From a virus: a stretch of DNA of 50,170 bases. The notes beneath the pieces are model-generated. The model was not told the DNA's origin, made no database searches, and saw only the letters and a program-made list of their open reading frames with translations. This document shows, one piece after another, positions 1 through 6,538 of the stretch. The stretch's first letter is position 1. Each line of letters begins with the position of its first letter. Made by a program: the position numbers and the translations under genes. The stretch is taken from positions 1 to 50,170 of IMG/VR virus record IMGVR_UViG_3300032322_002433; one strand, written 5' to 3'.

Positions 1-49
1 GGGGACCTATAATCGCCCTTCAGTCTACTCATTAAAAGTAAAGTCTATC

Positions 50-122
50 GCGGGATAGAGAAACGGTAACTCAAGAGTCTCATAAGCTCTAGATCCTGGT
101 TCGATTCCAGGTCCCGCAACCA
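50..122 (+). tRNA. tRNA with CAT anticodon (Met or Ile2)
   Basis: A cloverleaf can be drawn by eye. The acceptor strands at 50-56 and 111-117 pair with one G-U at the base. The D stem is GAG/CTC. The anticodon stem AGAGT/GCTCT closes a seven-base loop with CAT. The T arm is CCTGG-TTCGATT-CCAGG. The first acceptor pair is G-C, which argues against an initiator tRNA, so this is elongator Met or lysidine-modified Ile2. The CCA at 120-122 follows one extra A after the discriminator. Confidence 0.85.
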
Positions 123-129
123 ATATACT

Positions 130-279
130 ATGAAACTATTTGAAGCAACAATAAGAGTGAACGGTAAAGAATTTAAGGATCGTGTAGGCGCAGAAAATGC
201 ACAAGAAGCAATGAAGCTTCTTCAACAACGACACGGTCCTAGGGCGGTGCCGTATATTCCTCATATGATACCAAGTTAA
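130..279 (+). CDS. 49-residue mini-protein between tRNA genes
   Basis: This is a short open frame from ATG 130 to TAA 277-279. It lies between tRNA-Met, whose CCA ends at 122, and tRNA-Pro, which begins at 282. The product is small and mildly basic, starts MKLFEATIRVNG and has a helical middle (AENAQEAMKLLQQRHG). I do not recognise the family. There is no ribosome binding site, and only seven bases separate the tRNA 3' end from the ATG, so after tRNA 3' processing the message would be almost leaderless. The exact fit between two tRNAs and the sensible composition support a real gene, but its size keeps this uncertain. Confidence 0.5.
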   Translation: MKLFEATIRVNGKEFKDRVGAENAQEAMKLLQQRHGPRAVPYIPHMIPS

Positions 280-281
280 TT

Positions 282-358
282 CGGAGTGTGGCGCAGTCTG
301 GTAGCGCACCTGGTTTGGGACCAGGGGGTCCAAGGTTCGAATCCTTGTACTCCGACCA
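282..358 (+). tRNA. tRNA-Pro (TGG)
   Basis: The acceptor strands CGGAGTG and TACTCCG pair with a G-U at the base. The anticodon stem CCTGG/CCAGG encloses TTTGGGA, so the anticodon is TGG. The T arm CAAGG-TTCGAAT-CCTTG is perfect and CCA is encoded at 356-358. The gene starts two bases after the stop codon of the preceding mini-ORF. Confidence 0.95.
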
Positions 359-377
359 TTTTTTATAAAAGGTAATA

Positions 378-563
378 ATGACAAAAGCAGAAGATCAAGC
401 TGCAACAGACGCGGCAATAGCAGAATTTTTAGCCAAGGGCGGTGTTATTCAACAATTGAAACCGAATCAAAGTGCCAGAGTCGAAGGAGAGTCATATTCG
501 CCCTGGGGTAAGAAAAAAGCCACAACTTCACCTTTGGCAAATCCTCCGGAAGAAGATGAATAA
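378..563 (+). CDS. 61-residue conserved-looking phage protein, function unknown
   Basis: This small acidic soluble protein has an N-terminal helix (EDQAATDAAIAEFLAKGG), then a Gln/Pro-rich linker and a short acidic tail. It has a usable ribosome binding site (AAAAGG, 366-372) ahead of ATG 378. The stop codon at 561-563 is followed at once by tRNA-Arg at 564, so gene and tRNA are packed without a spacer. The short AxxxIAEFLAKGGxIxQ pattern recalls small proteins I associate with marine T4-like phages, but I cannot name a function. Confidence 0.75.
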   Translation: MTKAEDQAATDAAIAEFLAKGGVIQQLKPNQSARVEGESYSPWGKKKATTSPLANPPEEDE

Positions 564-638
564 CTCGCTGTAGTTCAATGGACAGAACGGTTCTCTCCTA
601 AAGAACAAATCCAGGTTCGATTCCTGGTGGCGAGGCCA
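564..638 (+). tRNA. tRNA-Arg (CCT)
   Basis: The acceptor strands CTCGCTG and TGGCGAG pair with two G-U pairs at the base. The D stem is GTTC/GAAC. The anticodon stem GTTCT/AGAAC encloses CTCCTAA, giving anticodon CCT (AGG codons). The T arm is CCAGG-TTCGATT-CCTGG. The discriminator is G635 and CCA lies at 636-638. AGG and AGA codons are used freely in the surrounding AT-rich genes. Confidence 0.93.
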
Positions 639-656
639 GAAGTTAAATAAATGTAT

Positions 657-730
657 GCGGGATTAGTTTAATGGTAAAACGAAAGCCTTCCAAGCTCTAG
701 TCATGAGTTCGATTCTCATATCCCGCTCCA
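657..730 (+). tRNA. tRNA-Gly (TCC)
   Basis: The acceptor strands GCGGGAT and ATCCCGC pair perfectly. The anticodon loop CTTCCAA gives TCC (GGA codons). The anticodon stem AAAGC/GCTCT has one A-C mismatch. The T arm is TGAG-TTCGATT-CTCA-like and CCA lies at 728-730. The next gene starts six bases after the CCA. Confidence 0.9.
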
Positions 731-736
731 CTTACA

Positions 737-1312
737 ATGCAAGTAATAGATCAAAACGATACCTTTAGAAAATTTGATTTCAGTTCTGTGATTACCGCAG
801 ACGATAATAGATCAGCCATAAGTACGATCAAGGATATTATTGCAGACGGTAATTATTTTACCAATAGTCCTAAATTTCAAACCAAAGAAAATATATTTTC
901 TCGACCTGAACCTGTGTGGCTCAAATACAGGATGAGTTTTCTATTTTCTGTGTTTATGTATTTAGGCCGCGAGGTTAAAGTCAGTAATATGATGGCTTGG
1001 TCATTTATGACTAATCTCGAAGGTGCCGAAGATCGTGAAAAATTATGGCACCATCATTGGCATCCTAGTCGTCCAGAAGCTAAACTGCTCAGCGGTATTT
1101 GGTACTTACATATACCCGACGATGTAAAAGATCGAGATTACTGCGGTACCGAAATGGCTCCAAACGGTATCGACGCTGACGAAAAATTTTTTATTAGGCC
1201 CGCAGATTTCAATTGGTTGGTATACCCTTCTGATAAATGGCATCGCCCGGGTATAGTACAAAGCAATCAATATCGATTCATTTTGGCAGCAGATGTTGAA
1301 TATTACATTTGA
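737..1312 (+). CDS. 2OG-Fe(II) oxygenase family protein
   Basis: This 191-residue protein has the double-stranded beta-helix pattern of phage 2-oxoglutarate/Fe(II) oxygenases (2OG-FeII_Oxy_5-like). It has a His cluster (H105-H107, H109), then a hydrophobic strand LLSGIWYLHIP, then YPSDKWH with the distal H169, and R180 in NQYRF as the likely 2-oxoglutarate anchor. Such enzymes use Fe(II), O2 and 2-oxoglutarate to hydroxylate a substrate, which cannot be told here. The ATG comes six bases after tRNA-Gly and has no ribosome binding site, so translation may depend on tRNA processing of the transcript. The stop at 1310-1312 overlaps the -35 box of the IF-1 promoter. Confidence 0.8.
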   Translation: MQVIDQNDTFRKFDFSSVITADDNRSAISTIKDIIADGNYFTNSPKFQTKENIFSRPEPVWLKYRMSFLFSVFMYLGREVKVSNMMAWSFMTNLEGAEDREKLWHHHWHPSRPEAKLLSGIWYLHIPDDVKDRDYCGTEMAPNGIDADEKFFIRPADFNWLVYPSDKWHRPGIVQSNQYRFILAADVEYYI

Positions 1313-1337
1313 CAATCTCATAGTATTTTGCTATAAT
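1309..1337 (+). promoter_or_regulatory. perfect sigma-70 promoter driving a leaderless IF-1 message
   Basis: TTGACA (1309-1314) and TATAAT (1332-1337) are separated by exactly 17 bp. The expected +1 is about 1343-1344, which is the ATG of the IF-1 gene at 1343. No Shine-Dalgarno sequence lies upstream of the ATG. The -35 box overlaps the stop codon of the preceding oxygenase gene. Confidence 0.85.
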
Positions 1338-1342
1338 AAGTA

Positions 1343-1561
1343 ATGTCAAAAAATGATTTAATCGAATTAACCGGCACCGTTGACGAAGTTTTACCCGGTA
1401 GTATGTATCGGATAAAGATCGACAATATGCCAAATATAATCACCTGCTATACCGGCGGTAAACTCAAACAACATAAAATCAAGATCATCCTAGGTGATCG
1501 TGTCAAGGTAGAAGTCAGCGCCTACGATCTTACCAAGGGTCGTGTTACATATCGTTTATAA
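1343..1561 (+). CDS. infA: translation initiation factor IF-1
   Basis: The product is 72 residues, the same length as bacterial IF-1, and follows the family pattern throughout. It has an N-terminal IELTGTVDEVLPGSMYRIKIDN, a central GGKLKQHKIKIILGDRVKVEVS and a C-terminal YDLTKGRVTYRL, making one S1-type OB fold. IF-1 sits in the 30S A site and helps IF-2 and IF-3 select the start codon. A phage copy could replace or bias the host factor during infection. The gene has its own perfect sigma-70 promoter placed for a leaderless message, so it is probably early and relatively independent of Shine-Dalgarno pairing. The identification is firm; the role in infection is inferred. Confidence 0.95.
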   Translation: MSKNDLIELTGTVDEVLPGSMYRIKIDNMPNIITCYTGGKLKQHKIKIILGDRVKVEVSAYDLTKGRVTYRL

Positions 1562-1571
1562 GGAGTCTCCG

Positions 1572-2132
1572 ATGGCACCGTGGATACAAAACGTATCGCT
1601 CAGCGATATACGTAAAGGACATCACATCGATGCAGGAATCAACTCGATGTTGATCCAGATCGTAGATCCTGCTATGAAGTTTCCTACTCCTTCTTATCAG
1701 TTCAAAGAAGTTCATCAGTTCGAGTTCCTTGATCTCGAGCAGAATGATCACAGTATCGACGAAGATTGGAAGATCAGCGACGCACAGGCAGAGCAATTAG
1801 TTGCCCTGCTACAGCGAGCATTTGAGAATCGAATGAACGTTGTAGTACACTGTGTTGCTGGTGTTTGCCGCAGCGGGGCTGTCTGCGAAGTTGGAGTGAT
1901 GATGGGCTTTCGTGATACAGAAGCTTTTCGTAGCCCCAACTTACTGGTCAAGCACAAGATGATGCGAGTCCTAGGTTGGACCTACGATGAAAACGAAACT
2001 CACACTATTAACGGTGTAACTCTACCTTCGGGCATCGTAGTTCCACCTAAGGCCGTAGATTGGACTAACGACAACGAGAAAGTCTTTATGTTGGCTGCTG
2101 AACGCAGAGCTCGTAGAGAGCAGAAAGGTTAA
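1572..2132 (+). CDS. protein tyrosine/dual-specificity phosphatase-like protein
   Basis: The 186-residue product carries the cysteine phosphatase signature HCVAGVCRS at residues 93-101 (H93, nucleophile C94, R100, S101) after a hydrophobic strand, followed by a helix. The N-terminal part resembles the small DSP fold. I start it at ATG 1572, because AAGGAG at 1560-1565 is well spaced; an in-frame ATG at 1542 lies inside the IF-1 gene and lacks a binding site. Asp residues in the 54-65 region could supply the general acid. It may dephosphorylate a host protein, a nucleotide or an RNA end; the substrate is unknown. It forms a tight run with the metallopeptidase and phosphoesterase downstream. 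Confidence 0.85.
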   Translation: MAPWIQNVSLSDIRKGHHIDAGINSMLIQIVDPAMKFPTPSYQFKEVHQFEFLDLEQNDHSIDEDWKISDAQAEQLVALLQRAFENRMNVVVHCVAGVCRSGAVCEVGVMMGFRDTEAFRSPNLLVKHKMMRVLGWTYDENETHTINGVTLPSGIVVPPKAVDWTNDNEKVFMLAAERRARREQKG

Positions 2133-2133
2133 C

Positions 2134-2538
2134 GTGGAATATGACATCGAAACCAAGAGCAAACGCACACGAGATTTTTTTGAATATATCGTTCCTAAAA
2201 TGATCGATGAACTCAAATTAAATCGAAGTCGCAAAACTCTTTTGATTAAGGTTACTAATAAAGATCTTGACGAGCAAGAAGGAACAACATTTCCTCTAGA
2301 CGTTATAGATAGTTACGTTGTCTTAATCAAACCCAAAAGTCTCAAAGATATGGGAGTTACTCTAGCTCACGAGATGATCCATGTTAAGCAGTTGGCTAAA
2401 GGAACATTGAAGCAGGTCAACGGAGTAAATTTTTGGAAAGGAAAGCGTTATCGTAAAAACCACAAGTATCTAAATCTACCGTGGGAAATCGAAGCGTTTT
2501 CTAAACAAGAACTACTCTTTAGAAGAGTAATAACATAA
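2134..2538 (+). CDS. HExxH zinc metallopeptidase-like protein
   Basis: This 134-residue protein contains LAHEMIHVKQ with the HExxH zinc motif at residues 79-83. About 35 residues later PWEIEAF offers E118 or E120 as a third ligand, followed by a C-terminal helix. This is the layout of small SprT/WLM-like or phage-type minimal metallopeptidases. The start is GTG 2134, one base after the stop of the phosphatase gene, with GAAAGG just upstream. It could be a protease, or a processing factor with no general protease activity. It has no signal peptide, so it should act in the cytoplasm. Confidence 0.75.
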   Translation: MEYDIETKSKRTRDFFEYIVPKMIDELKLNRSRKTLLIKVTNKDLDEQEGTTFPLDVIDSYVVLIKPKSLKDMGVTLAHEMIHVKQLAKGTLKQVNGVNFWKGKRYRKNHKYLNLPWEIEAFSKQELLFRRVIT

Positions 2539-2550
2539 AAGGAGAGCGAA

Positions 2551-3156
2551 ATGCCTAGCGTATTTTTAGTTAGCGACACGCACTTTGGACACGCTGGCGT
2601 TTGCCGATTTACTAGAGACGACGGTGTTACAAAGTTGCGCCCTTGGAACGATCCCGAGGAAATGGACGAAGCGATGGTCAAGGCCTGGAACGAAAGGGTC
2701 AAGCCTACCGATAAGGTCTACCACTTAGGCGATGTTGTCATTAACCGTAAGGCTATGAAAACATTAGCAAGATTAAACGGGGACAAGGTCTTGATTCGCG
2801 GTAACCACGATATTTTTCGTGACACTGAGTACGCTGAATATTTCCGTGAGTTACGTGCATACCACGTTATGAACGGAATGATATTAAGTCATATTCCGGT
2901 TCACGAAGCAAGTTTAGGTCGTTTTGGTGTAAACATACACGGTCACTTACACTCTAACAGAGTCAAGAAAGCACGTGGTGTAGATGCTCGAACAGGTGCA
3001 GTATTATATGGAGACGAAATTGATCCTCGTTACCACTGTGTTTGCGTAGAGCAGACTCCAGACTTTGCCCCTATCTTGTTTGAAGACGTGATCAAGCGTA
3101 TTGAAGCAGAAGGCGGTAGCGTAGGTTTTAGGAACGGCAACGGACCTACAATGTAA
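2551..3156 (+). CDS. calcineurin-like metallophosphoesterase
   Basis: The 201-residue product shows all blocks of the metallophosphoesterase superfamily in order: D9-x-H11 (SDTHFGH), GD at 60-61, GNHD at 84-87, H114 (LSHIP) and GHLH at 131-134. This arrangement binds two metal ions for phosphoester hydrolysis. Small phage members of this type act on cyclic nucleotides, nucleotides or RNA ends; the substrate here is unknown. AAAGGAG lies upstream of ATG 2551. It is the last gene of the operon and is followed by a strong terminator. Confidence 0.9.
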   Translation: MPSVFLVSDTHFGHAGVCRFTRDDGVTKLRPWNDPEEMDEAMVKAWNERVKPTDKVYHLGDVVINRKAMKTLARLNGDKVLIRGNHDIFRDTEYAEYFRELRAYHVMNGMILSHIPVHEASLGRFGVNIHGHLHSNRVKKARGVDARTGAVLYGDEIDPRYHCVCVEQTPDFAPILFEDVIKRIEAEGGSVGFRNGNGPTM

Positions 3157-3183
3157 AATAGGCCCGTTGGGGCCTATTTTTTT
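3155..3183 (+). terminator. Rho-independent terminator
   Basis: A nine-base-pair stem AATAGGCCC / GGGCCTATT with loop GTTG (3157-3178) runs into a T tract ending at 3183. The first bases overlap the stop codon of the phosphoesterase gene. It separates the IF-1 to phosphoesterase operon from the island that follows. Confidence 0.92.
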
Positions 3184-3203
3184 GACTAAAATTTCTATAC
3201 ATT

Positions 3204-3209
3204 TAAATA
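3204..3209 (+). promoter_or_regulatory. T4-like late promoter core
   Basis: TAAATA lies so that the usual T4 late +1, six bases after the last A, falls at 3215, the A of the ATG of the next gene. No Shine-Dalgarno sequence is present. Confidence 0.5.
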
Positions 3210-3214
3210 CAGCT

Positions 3215-3679
3215 ATGGACACGTTAATTCATTTAAACTATGCTGTAGATAAAAAAAGATTATTAGAAGAAGCCGAATTATTTCGAAATCAAGCAGTATC
3301 GTACACAGATTCTAGATATCCAGAATTAAAATTAGATAATTGGTTGATCGGTAGAGGAACAACTGAGTACATAGAAAATATCATCCAAGACTTTGAAGTA
3401 AAAGGCAGGCCTAGATTTTATTACCTAAAGCCATATGCAGTAATACCTGAGCACGTAGATAACGGTACACTATGCAGTCTAAATTTTGTCTTAACAGAAA
3501 ATGCAAGTCCAATAATATTTGGTGATAAAGAATATTTTTACGAATCTGTTCTGCTAGATACTACAGTTCCTCATAGGGTAGTTAACAATCAACACGAAAG
3601 AATTATGTTAAAAATTTCCATTTTTGAAGAAAGTTTTGAACAAGTGGCTAATCGAATACAAAAATATATAATATGCTAA
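3215..3679 (+). CDS. 2OG-Fe(II) oxygenase-like protein, small
   Basis: This 154-residue protein has the facial triad pattern H80-x-D82 (IPEHVDNG), distal H120 (TVPHRVVN) and R129 (HERIMLKI), with beta-strand spacing typical of the double-stranded beta-helix. It is near the minimal size for the fold. I choose ATG 3215 rather than 3167, because the earlier start lies inside the terminator. The late promoter core at 3204-3209 would start the RNA on the ATG itself. The next gene overlaps the end by seven bases. The substrate is unknown. Confidence 0.7.
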   Translation: MDTLIHLNYAVDKKRLLEEAELFRNQAVSYTDSRYPELKLDNWLIGRGTTEYIENIIQDFEVKGRPRFYYLKPYAVIPEHVDNGTLCSLNFVLTENASPIIFGDKEYFYESVLLDTTVPHRVVNNQHERIMLKISIFEESFEQVANRIQKYIIC

Positions 3680-4401
3680 TCAACAAAGAAAAAATAATAA
3701 ACGATACAATTCGAGTTTTTAATCAATCTAACAAACAAAAAGAAAAATTTAAAAAAATCAAATCGTACATCTATGAAGATGAATATAAAATTCTGCATAA
3801 AAATTTTTTAACACCGATCAATCTTAAGATTGACTGTGATTTATTCATTAAAGAAATAATACGATTTTCTGAGTGTTTTGAACAATGGGGTTCTCAGCAT
3901 AATCATCTTCCTAGATTCGGGCTAGCTGTCGTTAATCAAGATGGCATTCTAAAGAAAAATGATCCTATAAACGGATCGTTGTATGAATGGAATTTTAAAA
4001 ATCCCAACGACCCTATTATAGAATCTGATTGTGTTATTCCAACTGAAGTTTTAAAAATAGAATCGCTAGCTCCTTTAAAAGTTTTTAATCATCATTGGTG
4101 TAGATCAAATATCTTAAAATGGCACAGCGGATCAGAATTTAAACCTCATATCGACACAGTTATTCCTAGCCCGTGGCTGCGACTCTGGGGCACGACAAAT
4201 CCAGAAAGTTTAGACCTAAGATATGACAACGGATCTGGCACCCTCGTGAAATTTAATAATATAGAGCCGGGCAGAATTTATCTTATAGACACAAGCATTG
4301 TTCATGATGCTCGCTCTTTTAGTGATGATGTTTATCAATTTTTTCTTAGCGTTCTTCCTTCTTCTATAAATATCCTAAAGGATTTATCATGCCCGCATTA
4401 A
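3673..4401 (+). CDS. aspartyl-hydroxylase-like 2OG oxygenase, divergent
   Basis: In this 242-residue protein the last 100 residues carry a likely Fe(II) site: H159-x-D161 in FKPHIDT, then strands WLRLWGT and GTLVKF, then GRIYLIDTSIVHDA with H211. The Arg expected about ten residues after the distal His is not obvious (VYQFFLSV), so 2-oxoglutarate binding may differ or be lost. The N-terminal 100 residues are Lys-rich and unassigned. The gene overlaps both neighbours and is translationally coupled to the methyltransferase downstream. Confidence 0.6.
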   Translation: MLINKEKIINDTIRVFNQSNKQKEKFKKIKSYIYEDEYKILHKNFLTPINLKIDCDLFIKEIIRFSECFEQWGSQHNHLPRFGLAVVNQDGILKKNDPINGSLYEWNFKNPNDPIIESDCVIPTEVLKIESLAPLKVFNHHWCRSNILKWHSGSEFKPHIDTVIPSPWLRLWGTTNPESLDLRYDNGSGTLVKFNNIEPGRIYLIDTSIVHDARSFSDDVYQFFLSVLPSSINILKDLSCPH

Positions 4402-5156
4402 CCGATTTTACAGAAGATTGGAATAAGTATTCTCTAAAAATAGATACAGACAGAGGAGTGTTAACTTTAAAATGGAACGATGCTAATAATTTAGCACTGT
4501 GGTCTAACATTCAGGCAGGTCTTTATCTACAAGATAAGAATTCTCTGCAAACGTTCTACGAACATTTTCCCAGATGGTATCAATTATTTTGGAACGCTAG
4601 ATATAAACAAGGTCTTTTTAATTTACCAAACGACTCTGTCATTGTTGACATAGGTTCGGGAGTAGCTGTAATTGATCTATTATTAGCCTTGTATCTCCCT
4701 CAGAGTAAATTTTATCTTATAGACAAGCAAGGTTTTAATTTTAGAAAAGGCGTGTATTACGACAAAGAGTACCCCGAATACAATTCATGGGAGCCGGTTA
4801 AAGATTGCATCAATGCAACAGGTCTAGATCCTTCAAGATTTGTAATGCAATCGCCGGAAGAAAAATTTCCCGAAAATGTAGATTGTATAACTTCATATCT
4901 TTCCTGGGGCTGGCACTACCCAAAAGAAACATATTGGGAACAAGTCATGGCCAATCTTAAAATTGGCGGAAAGTTAATAATGGATGTACGTACTTTACCT
5001 GGTAGAGATGTAGTTGCTGAAATTTCAGAAGATATGAAATCAGAGCCTGTGGCTCATTGGTTCGATATAAAATTGCCAGAACACATCGACAATCTTCCTG
5101 CTCCCGAGAAAGGGATACCAGTCGGAGGAAGATTTATGTGGACCAGGAATGGATAA
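4389..5156 (+). CDS. SAM-dependent methyltransferase, first of a tandem pair
   Basis: This 255-residue class I methyltransferase has motif I VDIGSG at 86-91, a second strand YLIDKQ with the acidic residue for the ribose, a DCITSYLSW motif IV-like stretch, and GGKLIMDVR as the post-motif strand. It begins with an approximately 75-residue domain containing FPRWYQLFW. It is clearly homologous to the next gene through its full length, so the pair arose by duplication. The substrate could be a sugar or a small molecule, judging by its place among oxygenases and radical SAM genes; this is inference. Confidence 0.85.
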   Translation: MPALTDFTEDWNKYSLKIDTDRGVLTLKWNDANNLALWSNIQAGLYLQDKNSLQTFYEHFPRWYQLFWNARYKQGLFNLPNDSVIVDIGSGVAVIDLLLALYLPQSKFYLIDKQGFNFRKGVYYDKEYPEYNSWEPVKDCINATGLDPSRFVMQSPEEKFPENVDCITSYLSWGWHYPKETYWEQVMANLKIGGKLIMDVRTLPGRDVVAEISEDMKSEPVAHWFDIKLPEHIDNLPAPEKGIPVGGRFMWTRNG

Positions 5157-5904
5157 GTTCTCCGACAATTGGAACTTTTACGAATTAACGATCAATTCGA
5201 ATAAGGGTCCCTTAGATTTAAAATGGACTGATGTGGAAGAACTTGCAAAATATACCACCCTTCAATCCGGACTTTTTGGGCAAAATCGTCCTTTTTCTAA
5301 ACAAGTTTTCTTCGAAGTATTTCCTAAATTTTATCAAAATCTTTGGTCCTTAACAGAATCATTGGGAGGTTTTGACTTGCCCGATTCTGCTGTAATAGTT
5401 GACATAGGTTCTGGTATCGGAATTATGGATTTGTTATTAGCAAAATTTTTAAAAGACCCGAAAATATTTCTAGTTGACAGGCAAGAATTAAATAACAAAC
5501 CAGGTGTATATTTTTCAGAAAATTATTTTTTCTACAATTCTTGGATGCCAACAATTGACTGTCTGGAGTCAACTCCGGGAATTAAAGAAAAAATAACTAT
5601 GATAGATCCTCAGGACAAATGGCCTGAAGAAGTCGACTGTATTACATCTTATTTTTCTTGGTGTATGCACTATCCTAAAGATGTTTATTGGGATAGAATT
5701 AAACAGTGTCTGAAGCCGAACGGAAAACTGATAGTCGATATTAGAAAACTTAAAGATAAAAATATCGTAGAAGAAATCAGCGACGAGTTTAAATCGAATC
5801 CTAAAATGCATAGATACGAAAATACTGTGGTAAAATGGATAGACGATAATCAAGATGACACATTGGGTTATAGATGCGTCTGGACAAGGAAAGACAATGT
5901 ATAA
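5149..5904 (+). CDS. SAM-dependent methyltransferase, second of a tandem pair
   Basis: The 251-residue product matches its upstream neighbour in order and spacing: N-terminal FPKFYQNLW, motif I VDIGSG at 84-89, LVDRQ, DCITSYFSWCMHYPKDVYW and GKLIVDIRK. The copies differ at many positions, so the duplication is old and both appear intact. It overlaps the previous gene by eight bases and the next oxygenase gene by eight bases, pointing to one coupled message. Confidence 0.85.
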   Translation: MDKFSDNWNFYELTINSNKGPLDLKWTDVEELAKYTTLQSGLFGQNRPFSKQVFFEVFPKFYQNLWSLTESLGGFDLPDSAVIVDIGSGIGIMDLLLAKFLKDPKIFLVDRQELNNKPGVYFSENYFFYNSWMPTIDCLESTPGIKEKITMIDPQDKWPEEVDCITSYFSWCMHYPKDVYWDRIKQCLKPNGKLIVDIRKLKDKNIVEEISDEFKSNPKMHRYENTVVKWIDDNQDDTLGYRCVWTRKDNV

Positions 5905-6529
5905 AAAAGGTATTGTTAGATCAATATTTCCTACACTAATTTACGAAGCTCAGTATGACAACTTCGAAAATGTACAGCAATCTTTAATAGACAGAGCATT
6001 AGCTAGTTTTGAAAATAACCTAGCTCCGGGAAATGATTACTTTGATAAAGATGGCAACGACATCTTTAAAAGAACTTTGCCTAATCTTCACCTACGACCA
6101 GAATTTAAAGATGTATTAGAAGTATTAGATTTTCACGGAAAAGCATATTGGGATTCTCTTGATCTTACTACACAAGAGGAACCTTACGTTCTTCAATTAT
6201 GGGCTAACGATGTACCACCCGGAGGATTCACCGCTTCTCATAATCATACTCCTATTGCAATAGGAGGAGTTATGTATCTCGATGCTGATCCATTAAAAGG
6301 AAATATACATCTAGAAGATCCAACACATATGGTAAAGGAAAGACTTCCTTACAACTGGCAAAAAAAACCTTATGTTTATACGGAAGAAATTCAAGTAGAA
6401 GCAGGTAAAATTGTAATGTTTCCTGGTTATCTTATGCATCACGTTAGATCAAATCGATCAACAACTAATAGGATAGTTTTAGGATTTAATTATGGATTAT
6501 CCTGGACATATAAATCTAAACCATATTAA
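5897..6529 (+). CDS. 2OG-Fe(II) oxygenase (2OG-FeII_Oxy_5 type)
   Basis: The 210-residue protein begins at ATG 5897, inside the end of the methyltransferase gene; the longer frame from 5855 has no support. It shows the family pattern well: FPTLIYEA at the N-terminus, H115-x-H117 in FTASHNH, GGVMYLDA, GNIHLEDP, then GKIVMFPGYLMHHVRSN with H181/H182, and R192 in NRIVLGFN. It is one of four close relatives in the island (with the genes at 6539, 10149 and 12421). These enzymes are common in marine T4-like phages, but their substrates are mostly unknown. Confidence 0.88.
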   Translation: MYKKGIVRSIFPTLIYEAQYDNFENVQQSLIDRALASFENNLAPGNDYFDKDGNDIFKRTLPNLHLRPEFKDVLEVLDFHGKAYWDSLDLTTQEEPYVLQLWANDVPPGGFTASHNHTPIAIGGVMYLDADPLKGNIHLEDPTHMVKERLPYNWQKKPYVYTEEIQVEAGKIVMFPGYLMHHVRSNRSTTNRIVLGFNYGLSWTYKSKPY

Positions 6530-6538
6530 GGAACTAAA

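Noticed and set aside
50-730. tRNA cluster as an integration (att) site
   Set aside because: No integrase, no repeated tRNA 3' end and no other sign of lysogeny are seen; tRNA clusters are normal in large lytic phages.
1106-1321. Minus-strand frame opposite the oxygenase gene and IF-1 promoter
   Set aside because: It has no ribosome binding site or recognisable motif and lies fully antisense to a supported gene; the same applies to most short antisense frames.
3167-3214. Upstream start (3167) for the oxygenase gene
   Set aside because: It lies inside the terminator hairpin and has no ribosome binding site; ATG 3215 fits the late promoter spacing.
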